A DNA stretch of 64,000 nt from NCBI GenBank assembly GCA_017562135.1, contig QEYB01000448.1, positions 434,001-498,000 on the forward strand, in the 5' to 3' direction. This DNA comes from Dipylidium caninum. Its lineage: Eukaryota; Platyhelminthes; Cestoda; Cyclophyllidea; Dipylidiidae. Below the pieces are notes generated by a model. It made no database searches. It worked only from the letters and a program-made list of their open reading frames with translations, and was not told where the DNA came from. The stretch's first letter is position 1. Each line of letters begins with the position of its first letter. This document shows, in pieces, positions 49,336-62,488 of this stretch. The translations under genes were made by a program, and so were the position numbers.

Positions 49336-49862
49336 GCACTTCATTCACCTTTTCCGCGTTGGAGGGGAACGGACACTACGATGGTATTCTAGAGGAACTA
49401 ATAAAGGCTCGATCTACTTGCTCTCGCAAGATAGAGTAAGTTAATTTTCCTTTATTTGAACTAAAACAACGTTTCTTCAAAGGTAAAAAGAGTTGAGCAT
49501 TTTAATATAGTGAAGTGCACACACGCGGAGGTCAGAGATATGGGAAGCCTAGCAATGTAAAAGTCAGCGTATGCCTGCCCAAAATGCTACTCGAATGTCA
49601 CTAGTCCAAGTTCACAAAGTAGAATATTATGACGAGCTAAAGGAATTCGGTGAATTCATGACGAAAGATGGCGCAAAAAATGTAGAGTTCTCACATTCCC
49701 TCGGTTAGAAATGGGCATTGCTTCAGCGGAACTTTCGGTTTTTTTATGTTCAATGCCAAGTCTTGCAAACTCACTTACAAACTATCTTGATTTTTTAGAT
49801 TGGTGGAGAAGGCGTTACGACAGATATCGCTGAAGTTGCCAACTGAAAATCCTCCGCCTCCC
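49336..49862 (+). CDS. Two exon-like segments, possible alternative 3' end
   Basis: Segment 49336-49434 sits between a tag acceptor and the donor GTAAGT. Read as ...LEGNGHYDGILEELIKA..., it continues in phase into a segment starting at 49800 after ttttttag (LVEKALRQISLKLP...) with a stop at about 49877. A second frame (ending ...DIAEVAN) is also open across both. Exon 6 of the preceding gene has a perfect internal GTAAGT donor at 49104, but its phase fits only the second frame, using a downstream acceptor. The segments may be alternative exons of that gene or chance. Confidence 0.3.
49400..49405 (+). terminator. Candidate polyadenylation signal of the 461-residue gene
   Basis: AATAAA 238 bases downstream of the stop codon at 49160-49162. 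It also lies inside an exon-like segment (about 49336-49434), so it may instead be internal to a longer isoform. Confidence 0.45.
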
Positions 49863-49879
49863 TATAGGTCATGATTTAA

Positions 49880-52800
49880 GTACATTACACTCAACGAAGC
49901 CCCATTTTTTCCCGTAGCCTATTCACACTAACGTTTCCCACTTTGTTTACGCTTACCACAAGTAGAATAGCTTAGCCCGCAAATGCTACGCTGATATTTC
50001 GTCAAAAATACTGATACTCGTGTGACATCAAAAGATTGTATGATATTTGTTGGGAGAACAGAAACAATCAGAATCGCACATGTGTGCGAAATGGGTGTAG
50101 AGTCTACAAAATTCAGGCAATTGCGAAGTCTAAATCCACTTCTGGAATTCTTATCTAGTAAGTCAAACGTATTGGCTCCGCTTAATCCAGTGAAAGATGA
50201 TGTAGTTTGGAAAAACAATACCTGAAGTCTAGTTCCGCGTCAAGAACAGTAAGCACAGGTGAGCAGAAACAAGAAAGAGGCGAGGGATATGAAGTGCACT
50301 CTAGAAGAGAAGCATTTGGACAAATCGCCTATGTGATTGTCACTTGAGAGTGTGAATTGTTGTTGCCAATGAACACATTTATTTCTTAACCTGTCAAAAT
50401 AGTCGGTATTCTACCTGAAAAGAGGAAGACGTGTGAGAGCGATTAGTACCTAGCGAAAGGCTGGTCTTTGATTTCCGATCCCCATGGGTCCCTTCTGAAC
50501 CCCGACGAAAGCCCCTGTTAAAAGATTCCCCCTATTATGTGGAAGCGTTTTTTCCTATAATTACATTAATAAACAGTAAAATAACTTCCTAGTATCGGAA
50601 GCAAAACTTGTCTAATTAAAAAAATCAGTTCAACGACAAACTGTATGGGACTAGAAACTAACATATAAATTAAGCCGATTTGCAGAACCACTAACTCAAA
50701 ATGAAATAAGAAGCAATCAACCTCCTTTTCGTATGATGTCAAATTTTGAGGGTTACTAAAAAACTCAAGTGACAGCCATTGAGTAAAGATACAAAACAAA
50801 AAGTGCGATCTTAACATTATTTCTTATATTTAATCGGAGAAAATGCAAGTGGTATTTACGGCTTTCTGCCAACAATTGGGCGAACCACGTGTGACTTTGT
50901 GGAAATAACCTTTATTTTTAGAGCCAAGAAACGACTTAAAGTCCTTTGATAAAACCATTGTGATTATTGTATTATTTTATCTTAAAAGTGAAACGGGTAA
51001 AAAATCCTTTACAATTTGTAAATAAAAATAATGCGCGCGCATGACAATATACCTTTATCAGTCGCATCTAAACACACACTAAACCAAAACGCTTACTTTG
51101 CATTTGTCAATCAATTAGTAATTGGAAATCAAACACAACAAGCTCATTATGAGCGGTGTAAATAATAACATTGGCAGCAAGCCACGTCCTATCGCAGGCC
51201 GCTGCCAATTTGGGCCTGTTATCTTCATGTTTCGATGAGAGGTTCTGTGGTTTTGCCGTTAAAAGTTGATAGAATTGACAATTCTAGAAAAATGTATTTC
51301 AAAAATCGGTTAGTGAGTAAACTAAGATTTGAGGTTAAAACTTAATAGAAAGCCAAAGTTCTCGATAAACTTCCGATATAAATCCATCTGACTAAGTGAG
51401 AAAGTGGTTCCGATAACAAGGAAGCGAACTATACGTGCCAAATAGATTAAACGTAACCTTTGACAAAACAGCGGTGGTGAAGTATAAAAAGTAAATAATT
51501 CCGTCAAAGGCGGTTAGGCATTATTAATGGAGATTTGGAAAAAGAATGTCATAGGATACCTTGATCTGCCACCGCATAAGGTAGAATAACCGCTAGATAA
51601 CTAAAAGCCTCGCAAAATTTAACCAAACTGTAATGTAAAAAGGATCGCGTACAATTACAGGATGCAGCAAAGGAGTGTTTTCGGCGTCAGCTCCCCTTCC
51701 CATCCCGGATTCTTTGGATTTCAATAGATTTCATACCACTACGATTTGAAAAACCGAACAGAGCCCTCCAAGAACGCACAAATTGTAAATTTTTATTTGT
51801 TGGTCCCCTGATACCCGGAAACAAATCAAGATGTGTAAGAAGAAGGAGGTGATACTCAGTTTTTTAATTGTCCGATTATTCATTAAATCAGTTATGGTGA
51901 ATCACCCATAAGAATCCCCACCCGAAAAATTGTGGACCGAAGGAACATTATACGCAGCGACCGACCTGCTAGAAATTGCACTACCGAAAACACAGTCATC
52001 AATTAAAGCAAGCGCTTTGTGAAGAAGCTACGGAATACGACTTAGATAAATAAGCTTGATGGGAACATTTCAGCGACTAGCAAAATTCGTCTTGCATCTG
52101 TTTCTATGTTCCATAGAATTTTGCAACAATTGCATGAGTGACATGTGATGGATGCAGGCTCTCAGCAAGATGATCACGAAAAATTAATGAACAAAATTAC
52201 ATTTCCAGTACAGATGACGTTTAGCAAGTAAAAGTAATGTCAAAGAACAATATACACTACATTTTTTGTAATCGACCGCTTCTTTGGCTGGCGGCTGCTT
52301 TTTCTGTCTAGTTCTATTCGTGTGAAGTTCTTTTTGCAATTACCTTTCCCTTGGATCGAGGAATTGCTATGTCGCACTTACTATTAATTTGCGAGATGTT
52401 GGCTTATGTCAATCTCAATAAATTTTATGCATATATGCTGCTGAAACAACAGAAAGGAAGTTTGCACGCACTGTCCCAATGATGGCATTTTCAACCGTTG
52501 CTTGAGGAAGCAGGGCCCCAAATCCTTAATTTTCGCAAACACTACAGTGGTGACACATGGTAAAAGCGAATTAACCTGGTAAAAGTGCGCGTTCGATCCA
52601 ATTTAAAACTCGAAAGTTAATGTATCTAGCGTTCAGGTCTAAGCTCAGCATGATTGACGAACTGAAAAATATGACCAGTAGCACATCTAATTTAACAGCT
52701 TGTAAGCTTCGAAAGGCCGTCCAATTTATTAACAACTAACAAAGCTTTTCAGTTAGAGGGAAGTTGGTTACAGACGCGGCAGCCGATTTTGTACCATAGT

Positions 52801-53612
52801 GCTCGATATGTGATACAATTCCCTCTTAAATACTATTGTCATACATAATCACATCAAACTAATGCTGCATTGGAGCCTTCGAAGTGACCCATATTTCTGT
52901 CGCGATTTGGCGTTTTGAGAACTGGGACACTTTGTACAACTGAAATAAACGAGATCTCTCTCACGTTCTCAAACGTTTCGTTTTCGTACCCAATTTCCCC
53001 CATCAACCCCCCATTACAGGTTTTATGAGTCTATTTGATATTATATGTAGCCCGAGTAAGTGCGCAAATGCTCAAGTGCACAAATTACTTGACACCGAAA
53101 ACCAAAATTGATTTGAAACGACATAAGACCGCCTCCGCAGCCGATTATTAAGGCGTAAGTACCATATTAGAAAGAAAAACTGTCGAAGGAGCCCTAGCAA
53201 CTTGCTCAAGGGTGTTTGTTGCCCAAACTCGAAAGCACCGCAAAGGGCCACACAAACCTCTACCCCTGAGATTTAGGCCTCAAGTTAGAGACGGGCTGCA
53301 CACAGTTCAACATCCATCTCACGACGGTCATCTCCGTCATCACGGATACTCAAGCCTCAAAAGTTACTTGTCGGTTTATGCTCCTACTGCCTTACTACTT
53401 TGTAACATCGATGTTGCAATCTACCCCAATTTAAGGTTCCACTGAACGTTTGCTACCACGTGTTTCGGAATGGTTATCCCATATGGTTGCAAAAAATAAG
53501 TTAAGAACACTGTAAACCAGCCGATAAACCAGAGTAAAACAAAGTTGTAAAATTTGTAAAAAAACTATTTACATAGCAGAAAATAACGCGATGCGGAAGA
53601 TCTGTGCTGTTC
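49880..53612. other. AT-rich intergenic stretch, no gene seen
   Basis: Only short frames without motifs. One 9-bp perfect inverted repeat with a 22-nt loop is at 51170-51209. The right end is the 3' flank of the minus-strand AF9/ENL gene; no canonical AATAAA was found close after its stop. Confidence 0.55.
51170..51209. repeat. Short inverted repeat
   Basis: ATTGGCAGC and its perfect complement GCTGCCAAT, separated by 22 bases, in AT-rich intergenic DNA. The hairpin has no T run or other signal that would assign a role. Confidence 0.5.
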
Positions 53613-56600
53613 TCAGGAAGCTTCATAATTTGAATAGCTTTCGCCATCGCCACTGCTCCTGTGAGTGTCATTGTCAGCGCGGCGCTCGGCAGACATCCTC
53701 TCATCAGCGGAAATCACCTCTGCCATCTCCAAAATGCACGCCAGAGGCATTTTACGCAAATCAAAGGCGATTACTTGTGGGTAGTTCGGTAACGAGTCTG
53801 ATGGGCTGAGCACATCGACACCACAGTCTTCGCCAGGTTTGAAGTAACGCCTTAAAACCTCCGCCATTTGGAGAGCCATGCACTCATTCTGCAGACAGAG
53901 AAGGCGATCGTATAACCGCTCCAGCTCATCATTGTCTATGTAGACATCGCAGTTGGTGTCTGCCGTTTCGGGAGGGGCGATGGTCGGGTGGGCTGGAGCA
54001 GCATCTTCCACGGACATTGGAGGTGTCGAATAAGAGGGAATTGTTGATCTCGTGAGTGGAGACTGATCCTGCAAGTGACTACGCCACACGTTCTCTTTCC
54101 CCTTACGACCCTGTTCCTCCTCTCTGATAACTTTTCTGTTAACAGCAGTGTCATCATTGTTGTGGTCTGATCTGCGTTCTAGAAGTAGATATTAGTTGTG
54201 TACAAAAGCCATTCTAACCATCATTACACAATAACTCATAAATAAGAGGTCCATTGTTGCAGTAAACCTCAACAAATCTATTCTCTTTAATGATGAAATA
54301 TGATCAACATGTTGCCTGTGAAAGATGAGTCATTTTGGTTTCAAGTCTCGGTTCATAAAGGCAAATTGCCTTACTTAATTCCTTCACTGGTGTGGGATTG
54401 TGGGTATTCTGCCTCGTCGACAAAAGTGGGGAGACAGAAGTGATATTTTCAGACGTTTCCTTCTCCTTGCTGCGATGTCGCCGCTTGCCCTCTTTGTGCC
54501 TTTCCTTCTTGGACGAATGTCCCGGTCTTTCGGTTGATTGCTTTTCCTGCCGCAATGGCGAAGACTGCGGCAAAGGCGAAGTTTGGGAGAGGAGTGGACT
54601 GGCGTGAGGCGGGAGAGGGGAGACTAGAGGTTGCGGTCCCCCATTCAGTTGCGAAATCCACACCATTGTGGCAAGTTGTGGATCCAACTGCGGTGAGCTC
54701 CCGAATTCTGCCGATTCAACTGGAACAACCTTCAATCAGAGTAAAGCTAACACTGATTTACTTTAAGGCTTAGCATAAATAACTTAATATCAAGAGCTTG
54801 AAGCCTGAAATTTGATAGTAAATTATAAGAGCACAAATTACTTTCGACACGGAAAGTGCGAAGGTGACTATGAAGTATTTCGTGTTAATGTAACACTCTA
54901 AACTATCATCCCAGGCAAATGGATAAGAATACATTCTTCATGAATTAAGACATGTAACATCTGCATGAAAGTACAATTTCGATATCCTAATTCATAGAAG
55001 TGAAAGAAAAATCATTTTCAAAAAAATTGGTTAAGTGAGCAAAAAAAACTTAATACAAAGCGAAATGACGCGGAATTTTTTGTCTCACTTCTCCAAAGTC
55101 GTACATGTACGCCTATATGTGAAAAGAAAGAACCGAAGGTAGATGGTCCTTCATCAACTCACCGAGTTCCCTTGGTGCGCCATATCGGAAGAAATTTTCG
55201 TAATTGAGGGATCAGCAGGTTGCAACAAGAAGCTAGAAATCTCATCCCCTCATCGGAAGAAGACGACGATGAACGCCGTTGATCTCTCTCCCTTGCAATC
55301 TCAAGAGGCGCCAATGAAGTAGTTGGGAAATGAGGTGTGTGCACCTAAATCACAACAACATGTGGACAAAATAGAGATAGGAGTATGAGGACAACGCTGA
55401 AGAATACACTTACGGAATTTGAAGCGATCGCGCCGGTCGATGACCATGCCTCCGGTATGAATTGGTGTTGCGGCACAGTCTCGTTATGATTATGGTGGCG
55501 ATTATGGTGTTTATGCTTCTTCTTCTTCTTATTCTTATTCTTTTTTTCTTTTTCTTTTCTCTTTTGAAGGTCGGAGCGAGAAAGTCGTAGGACAATGCGC
55601 TCCTTCTGGTCAGGAAGAGAGGAGTTAGTGGGAGCTAGCAGTGATGGCAGCGGGGGGGTGTCAGGTCCTGTCTGATGCTGGTTCTCCAAACGCAACTGAG
55701 CCTCATGCTTCAATTGTAGCTTTTTCTTGTGTTTAAATGATGAGGTCAGCTGGGTTGGTTGGTGAAGATTTGACGCTCCACTTGAGGATATAGACGGTAG
55801 AACCAAGACGCCAGAAGATGTGTTGGAGATAGGAACACCAAGGTTGGCCAAGGCTTGAATCCGTGACTCACGATTTGGTCGATTTCGCAGTGAACTCGGC
55901 GACGTGTATTTTCCACTGAAAGATCGAGTCGTTTGGCCCAGCACGATCTAGGAAATAAATACCCTAGTGGTGCAAAGTATTTCGAAAGAAGAGAATAATT
56001 ACAGCATACAAGGGAGGTGTCTCATGGTAAAGAAGGACCGGGTAAATAAAAATGACACCACTGTAACTATAAATAGTATAACAAAGACGGAGGATTTCAT
56101 TCATGTTTTGGGTTTAAAAATACGAAAATGATTTGCTTCACTAATTTTTACAAAATCAAATCATCAACCGGATAATGAAAAAAGCAAGCAGATAAACACA
56201 CAGGGTGTAATTGCGTATTAGACAATATTTAGCAAATTCAAAAATAAAGTTAAAAGAATAGTTCCTCCAAAGTTCGAAATATTGGCAGTTGGATTTGGTG
56301 GGTACTATTTAAATTTGTCGAAGATTAAAGTACGCATATAGTTAACCCTAGGAACTCGCAATTATTCAGCTTGCGACAGAGGCAACAGAGATTGACAGGT
56401 GTGTGAGACCATAACTTACAGCAGATAAATCAGGGAAAAAGAAGGAAACAGGATAAGTACATTTAGGACCGGACATCTGAATAGGCTCTATAACCATTTT
56501 CTGAATATGCAAGGAAGAGGCCGATTTGGGAATTGGAATCTAGGAAAATTTGAAGATGAAGTAAAAAAATTGAGTATATCTACTAAGTGATAAAATGAAA

Positions 56601-57113
56601 CTTACACCACCATATTGGGAGTACAGAATCCATTCGTCAGTGTTTTTAGGATCGAGACGAATAGTTCGAAAAGCGTGAAGCTCACGGTTGTCATAAAGCG
56701 TAATATCATAGCTCAATTCAGCGAAAACGTTAAAAAAAGACACTTTTGCAAACAGTCGAAAATTACCGAACCCATCTTCCTCAACGGCAAAAGGTTCTTT
56801 ATGCACGACTGACAAGGAAAATGCGCCCTAATTACTCGAAAACCAGAAAGTAAACCCAATATATAACAGAACAAAGAATTGATCTTTACGTTACATCCGA
56901 AAAAATTTATAAAGTATCGAAATGCGATGAAAACAATGGTTGCGGAACTCGACTTACCTTGCCTTGAGTTCTTGAAAGTTTCATGAAGTTGGAATACGAC
57001 GTTATTAACAAATTCGGACAGAGGATATTGATCACTCCAACTTTCTATCGTGCAGCGCCAGTGATGTGTCTTATCTGGCGTTGGATTTTTCCTTCTATGC
57101 ACAGTATGACCAA
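53613..57113 (-). CDS. MLLT1/3: YEATS-domain protein, AF9/ENL (MLLT3/MLLT1) homologue
   Basis: A reader of acylated histone lysines that links to elongation and DOT1L complexes in the nucleus. Exons, 5' to 3': 57113-56958, 56808-56606, 56539-56420, 55947-55414, 55344-55163, 54729-54375, 54178-53613. That is about 704 residues plus an unidentified short first exon (phase 1). The YEATS domain starts GHTVHRRKNPTPDKTHHW and runs through NNVVFQLHETF, KEPFAVEEDGFGNF and ELSYDITLYDN to WILYSQYGG. A long linker follows, with Lys-rich then His-rich runs (55414-55947) and Ser/Pro-rich and KKERHKEGKRRHRSKEK segments. The C-terminal block DELERLYDRLLCLQNE to VIAFDLRKM fits the ANC1-homology domain. Exon 55344-55163 reads in frame only if one base is missing from a four-base C run (55246-55249). 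Confidence 0.9.
55425..55570 (-). other. MLLT1/3: Lys-rich then His-rich low-complexity coding segment
   Basis: Within the fourth AF9/ENL exon listed, the protein runs from KRKEKEKKNKNKKKKK into alternating His/Asn. AF9 family linkers are Lys/Ser-rich and disordered; the His-rich extension is notable. On the plus strand it appears as a TTC/TTT-rich tract. Confidence 0.7.
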
Positions 57114-60100
57114 CTTTGAAGACGAATAAAATCTAGTCAGTGATAAATGTACATTTAAATAGACCTCAGCGCCAGAGAATAAGTTTAAAGAAAGCTTATT
57201 TGTAAAGGAACATTTTATTGGCCATCTCTATGATGATTGCATTGTTATTACCTAACTTGGTATAAACAGTTTAGACGCAAAATGGACCATTCGGTAGCAG
57301 GAAAGTGTTTTTCTACACTTACTTAAAAAAAATATACCAGAGACTACTGATGATAACCAGTGAAATAACCTAGCCTCAGCAAGGTCAATTCATATTCGAG
57401 TATTTTTGTTGTCAACCAATAAATTTTACCATAAGTTGAAAACCGCACATTTTAGCCATTTAAAACACGCTATTGTCCTACCGAAAGGTAATTCCTCACG
57501 TTCCAAAAGGTAAAGGGATATGGGATTTTATAGCAATTTCGGTAATTTAAATGTTAGTAGTGATGTAAGTTATCACTTGCAGTGGGACTCAGGAAGTTAG
57601 ATCCGAAATTGATTCGTTTCTTGGCGGAGATCACTGGGAACGAATGTCATATTAATATCGAGTACGAGCGAAACAAAATACCGTGTAAAATTATCAGTGG
57701 TGACACATTTGGGGAGAGGTCGTAAGATGTTTGTGCTTATGACAGCCCCCAAATTCGCCATTCAACCGCCTAGATGGTATCGAAACCAGTCAACTTTTAC
57801 GACAATCGCGATAACAAAGTTCGGAAAAAATGAAAAGATGAACATATGGGGCACTATTTGCATGATTGTCGTCCCGCTAAGCACCAGTTTTAGAGAAAAT
57901 TAATTGATTAGGTAAGGATATCACTTTACTGTAGTGGCGCCATGGTTTAGAGGCTTTGAGTAGAAAACCTGAGAAAAGACTGACATTTTATTAGTCTGTG
58001 ACGAAGCGGACATATAAGAAAGTGTAAACTGAGCACAGAGATGGCGAAGAAGGCAATTCGTGATTACAGGATAAGCAAGCAAAAAACAATGTGCACCAAT
58101 AATAGGTCCACTTTTTCGTGGCAAGCGTAGAATTTCACAGACGTACCTGAGCATCCATATACAATTGAAGGTTCGGCGGGTCACTTAGCATAGAAAAACA
58201 ATAACATAGGTTTGCATACACAATGATGATCTTATTTGCAAAATGAACAAGTTCCCTAAGGGAACATTAAGTGAATAATAATTTTAAAATCAGTTGTTTG
58301 GTTGACAGATTCAAGTGCACTTGTGAGCTCAGAACATCAGGGCCATCAATTCAGTACTGAGCATGATCTTGCACTTGATTTCAATAAACCTCAAACATAG
58401 GTAAGTGTGCACATTTGGAAAGCTTTCACCTTAAGCGGCAGCACCTTGGTTTTTCATAATTCTCATTAAAAAGCCCAAATTCTCTCCACCAATTTTATCC
58501 TAGTTAAATTTAGAATGAAAGATCGAAATAATATATACACCCTTGCTTTTGCCCTGCCGGTGAAGCAGTAAGATTGTCCTAAATGGGAAATTCTCGAATG
58601 TCCTCTCTACGAGGGGAGCTAGTTAACCGACTAATTATGATGTTAATAACAACAGCACTAATAATACATCTTACTGCTTTAAGTTGGTCGCCACGATTGA
58701 CCAAAATGTCCCGTCAAAGCTGGCAACGCAGGAAATCTTGAATTTTATGATTATGAGCATTCGCTTAAGCTACCTATTATCGCAATCCATTTCTTTCACG
58801 TTGTATGTGCGCGATACCAGGGTTGTAGATTTTCATCTCGTCCTCAGAAAAACAAGAATGCCACTCGAATTCGTTGGAAGTGAAAAGATTTCCTTTGCCC
58901 TTGGAAATAGACCCTAGTTATGTCATTTTTTTACCCGTTGTGTAAGTGAAACCTTCTGGTTTCTATTTGGGAAAAAAGAATTTCTCAGGTTAATGGGTCC
59001 TCCAATAAACGGTTAAATGTTGGGTGAAAGACGTATCGAAAGTTTCCTCAAAGACATTTAATCCGTCTATAACTCTACATCCGTTGAGCGTACACTGGCG
59101 CCTTATTAAAAGCCCTCATATGGTCCCAGACTTTTTCATAAAAACGTCATCGAAATACAATCGTTTATCTCTACTTCCGCTTATCACAACAATTTTCACA
59201 GTTATGATTGAGGCCTCGGTGAAGATCCTGTTTTTTACGATGTCGGCGTCTTAAATGGCAGTCCTTGCTGGCCTACGGCATTGTTTACATTTCAGCGTTC
59301 GTGAACCATCCCCATCTTACTATTCACACTTGTATCACACTGGCCTCTTAATGCCACATGCGTTTTGGCGGATAAATTTCTTTTTTAACATCAGATATCC
59401 GCCCTTATTCAAGTTAATTCCTGCTTGTAGTTATAACGACCAACCGGAATATTTCAATCTACTTGCTTGATTAAAACCAGGTCACGCCACCAAACTACAA
59501 CAGCAAAAAAACCCTGCAAAACCTATGAAGTATGGAGAAATTTTCGACAAATCTATCTAAAGACCCTAATGATCTTCATTTTCAGTCTACTAGCATTTAC
59601 ATACCACTAATTTCCTCTTCATCCGTCAACTTATCGTAACGGTGTCCACTTTTCCCTTACGTTTAGGGGAATTTCATTCAGCAACTTCTTCACTCCTTTT
59701 GTATATCCTTGTGTTTCTTAAGTTAAAGCAATATGTCTTCCTTTCCTTACAAGTCTACAGGTATTCACTCACGTCGACTTTCCCTTCTTCCCACTAACCA
59801 TATTAAAAGGCACTGGGGGCGTGGAGAAGTGGAGGCCCAAAGTAAAGGCCGCGGTAGACCACGGTTAGATAAACACACAAATAGAATGGATGATTCATTT
59901 TTTAAAGTTATAAGTAATAAAATAACTTAGCGGGAGTTACTCGAACGGGGGAGGTGAAGGAGAAGTGAGTGAATTCGTAGGAAGTTCTTGGGCAACTTTT
60001 CAAGCTGAGTGGCCGACATCTTCACCCTCCCCTATGGGCGGTGGCGTTTAGTCGACTTAACTGTGCTGGCAGGCCGTTTGTGTGCCGTTGCGTTCAAGGT

Positions 60101-62453
60101 GTTCTAGTTCGTCGCATGTGTGCAGGATTTTGGCTGGGCCGCGGATGATAAGACACTTCCGTTGTGTTGTCTACGCGTTACGCACAGCGAACATTCGAAA
60201 TTATGACTTTCATGCGGGCAAAAAAAGAGTCGGAAGTGCAGGCGCTTCAGGCAGTGCATCGCAGAGGAAAAAGTTCGAAGCGTACTATTTGAAACCTAAC
60301 TTTATACACCCAAATTAACACTGTTGATTGTCACATTCGTGAGAAATACAACATAGCTGTTTGTAGCATTTGTCTAACCATTATCTGACGCGTGATTTTC
60401 AGTGTGGCCTTCCCTAACCTAATGCTTGTGACTTTAAGCTTTTACGTGCTGACTCGCCATGAGCCCCAAAGTGCATCAAATAACCTCGCAATGACAAAAA
60501 ATTACTTCAAATTTAACATGGGTGAGCGACAGTTAAACAATTGCATACATTGTGACAATCACGTCAAGCAATTACGAGGAGAAAAAGGCAAAAATGTATT
60601 GCAAGAGGAGACGGCAATGGACATGTGAAGCGTCCACTCAGTTTGGCAGTGAGAGAGCTCGCAGTGCAGAGAGAAATATCCGTGATTTCGTCGCTAGTTC
60701 AACTAGTAGGTGGACGAGAGGGGGGAAAGTGGCTTCGAGGATGGAAATGCCACCGACCGTGCGGCCGTGCAGGAGGCAATTGGGAGTGTGGCGGTCCAAC
60801 CATAAGTCATGCATAGCCTTGATTCTGGGACTACGGTGGGCTTGAAAACGCGTTGGGAGTGTCGGCACGACAAACATAAACATGTCGTTCGCCCACTTCG
60901 GCTCCAATTGGTTTCAGTAAAAACATTCACTGTCGGTGTTCCACCCAAGCTCCGCCAAATGCCCCCTTCGAATTCGCGTCGAGGGGGCGGACCGTTGGAG
61001 AGTTGAGGATGTTGACAATAAAGCTGGTGCACAGCGTGTAGGGGTAAGTAGTCGACTCGCAGAAGCAAAAAACAGGCTTGTTTCCGTTTCCTTTTCGATA
61101 AAGGCGGCCAACGGCAGGGCGGAAATGGCACGCGAAAAAGGTACAATCGCAAGGAGGTCGGAGGAAAGCACCACGGGTAGAAGCAATGGCAACGCGCTAA
61201 TGAGACGAAAAGACCCTTCCCCGAATGCGCCAGCGAGAATAGTCGTAAATGTGGGGAAATTTGTGGAGGAATCCCAACCATTGGCAAGTTCTGGCAGTGG
61301 TCGTGGTGGAGAGAGAAAACTGCAGTGGGAGTGGAGGATACGATTGCCTAGTCACCAGCAGATGCTTGCATTATTCTCCGGATGGAGAGCGAAACAGTTG
61401 GACAGCGAAGGGAGTACGTGACAGCGACTTTTCCAACAACACAACTTGTGAAGCACCAAATGGTGCATTTCTTTTTATCCCGGCCAGACAGAATACCCCA
61501 GTTAGATATATTCGGTTGTTGTAAATTACGTCGCGTGAATCCAGACGAAGAGCAGAATTTTTGTGTGTACTACGAGGACCGAGGCGAAAGGGAATGAAGG
61601 TGGGTGGGGACGACGACTCCAGAGGCGATTTTCTAAATGGCATTGGCACAAGGGCTTATAGCTTGGCGGCTGTGACCGGAAGTGCTGGGTAACAAAATCA
61701 CTCAAAAATGCTTTCGATGCCTAGAGTAAACAGTAACGATCTCGTTCTCAGACAAAACACCATGGATTTTGCGGAGAATAAAATTTTCAAGCTCACTGCT
61801 GAGAATAAAAATGTTATAGAGGCGGTACCTTCTACGAAAATAATTAAAGGCTACTCGAGGTCACCTCCTTCGAAGCCACTAATGTCGCCATTCCGGTGTC
61901 TGAACAGACACTTTGGAGGTTTCCGTCATGTTTTTCTGTCGTCCTCTTGGTTCGAGGTAGGAGCTGACGCTCCTAGCTCTGGCAACAGTACCACGCAGGG
62001 CGGACGAAGGGGTCAAAACTTAGGCATGAGGCGATGGTGACTCCGCTACTGTGTCCAGTCTTGCGGTGGGGGACGTTGGATCCCAGCCGAAGGCTGCCAC
62101 GTCACAAGGGAGGGAGCTGTGATGCCAGATGGTCTTCGCATCAATTTGACAGTGAGACTCCAACGTCTTCCTACCTACGACTCTCAGGAGGTGACACTCT
62201 TATCCCATTAGCGTCTGTTCTTTAGTCTCCCTCGGATGTTCTGGCAATTTGGTGCAAAGTTGCAGCCAAAAACTCCAGTCGATCGCCGAGGTTACCACTT
62301 AACCGAACTCCTAAATGCATTCATCATTCGACGCAATTCGTTGTTCAGCAGAACACGCAGAGAGGAGCCTTCTTTTGTGCCACGTCCCGCGTCTCGCCTC
62401 GCAGTATTCCAACGGCCAGCAGTGCAGTGTGAAAATAGTGGACGGCCTAACAT

Positions 62454-62488
<35 letters not shown>

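Noticed and set aside
57575..57720. Plus-strand exon-like segment after a cag acceptor
   Set aside because: Two frames are equally open for short stretches, no partner exon was found, and it lies antisense in the probable AF9/ENL 5' region.
60703..61421. Overlapping long ORFs on both strands (194 and 161 codons)
   Set aside because: GC-rich region with no motif, no splice-bounded structure and equal openness on both strands.
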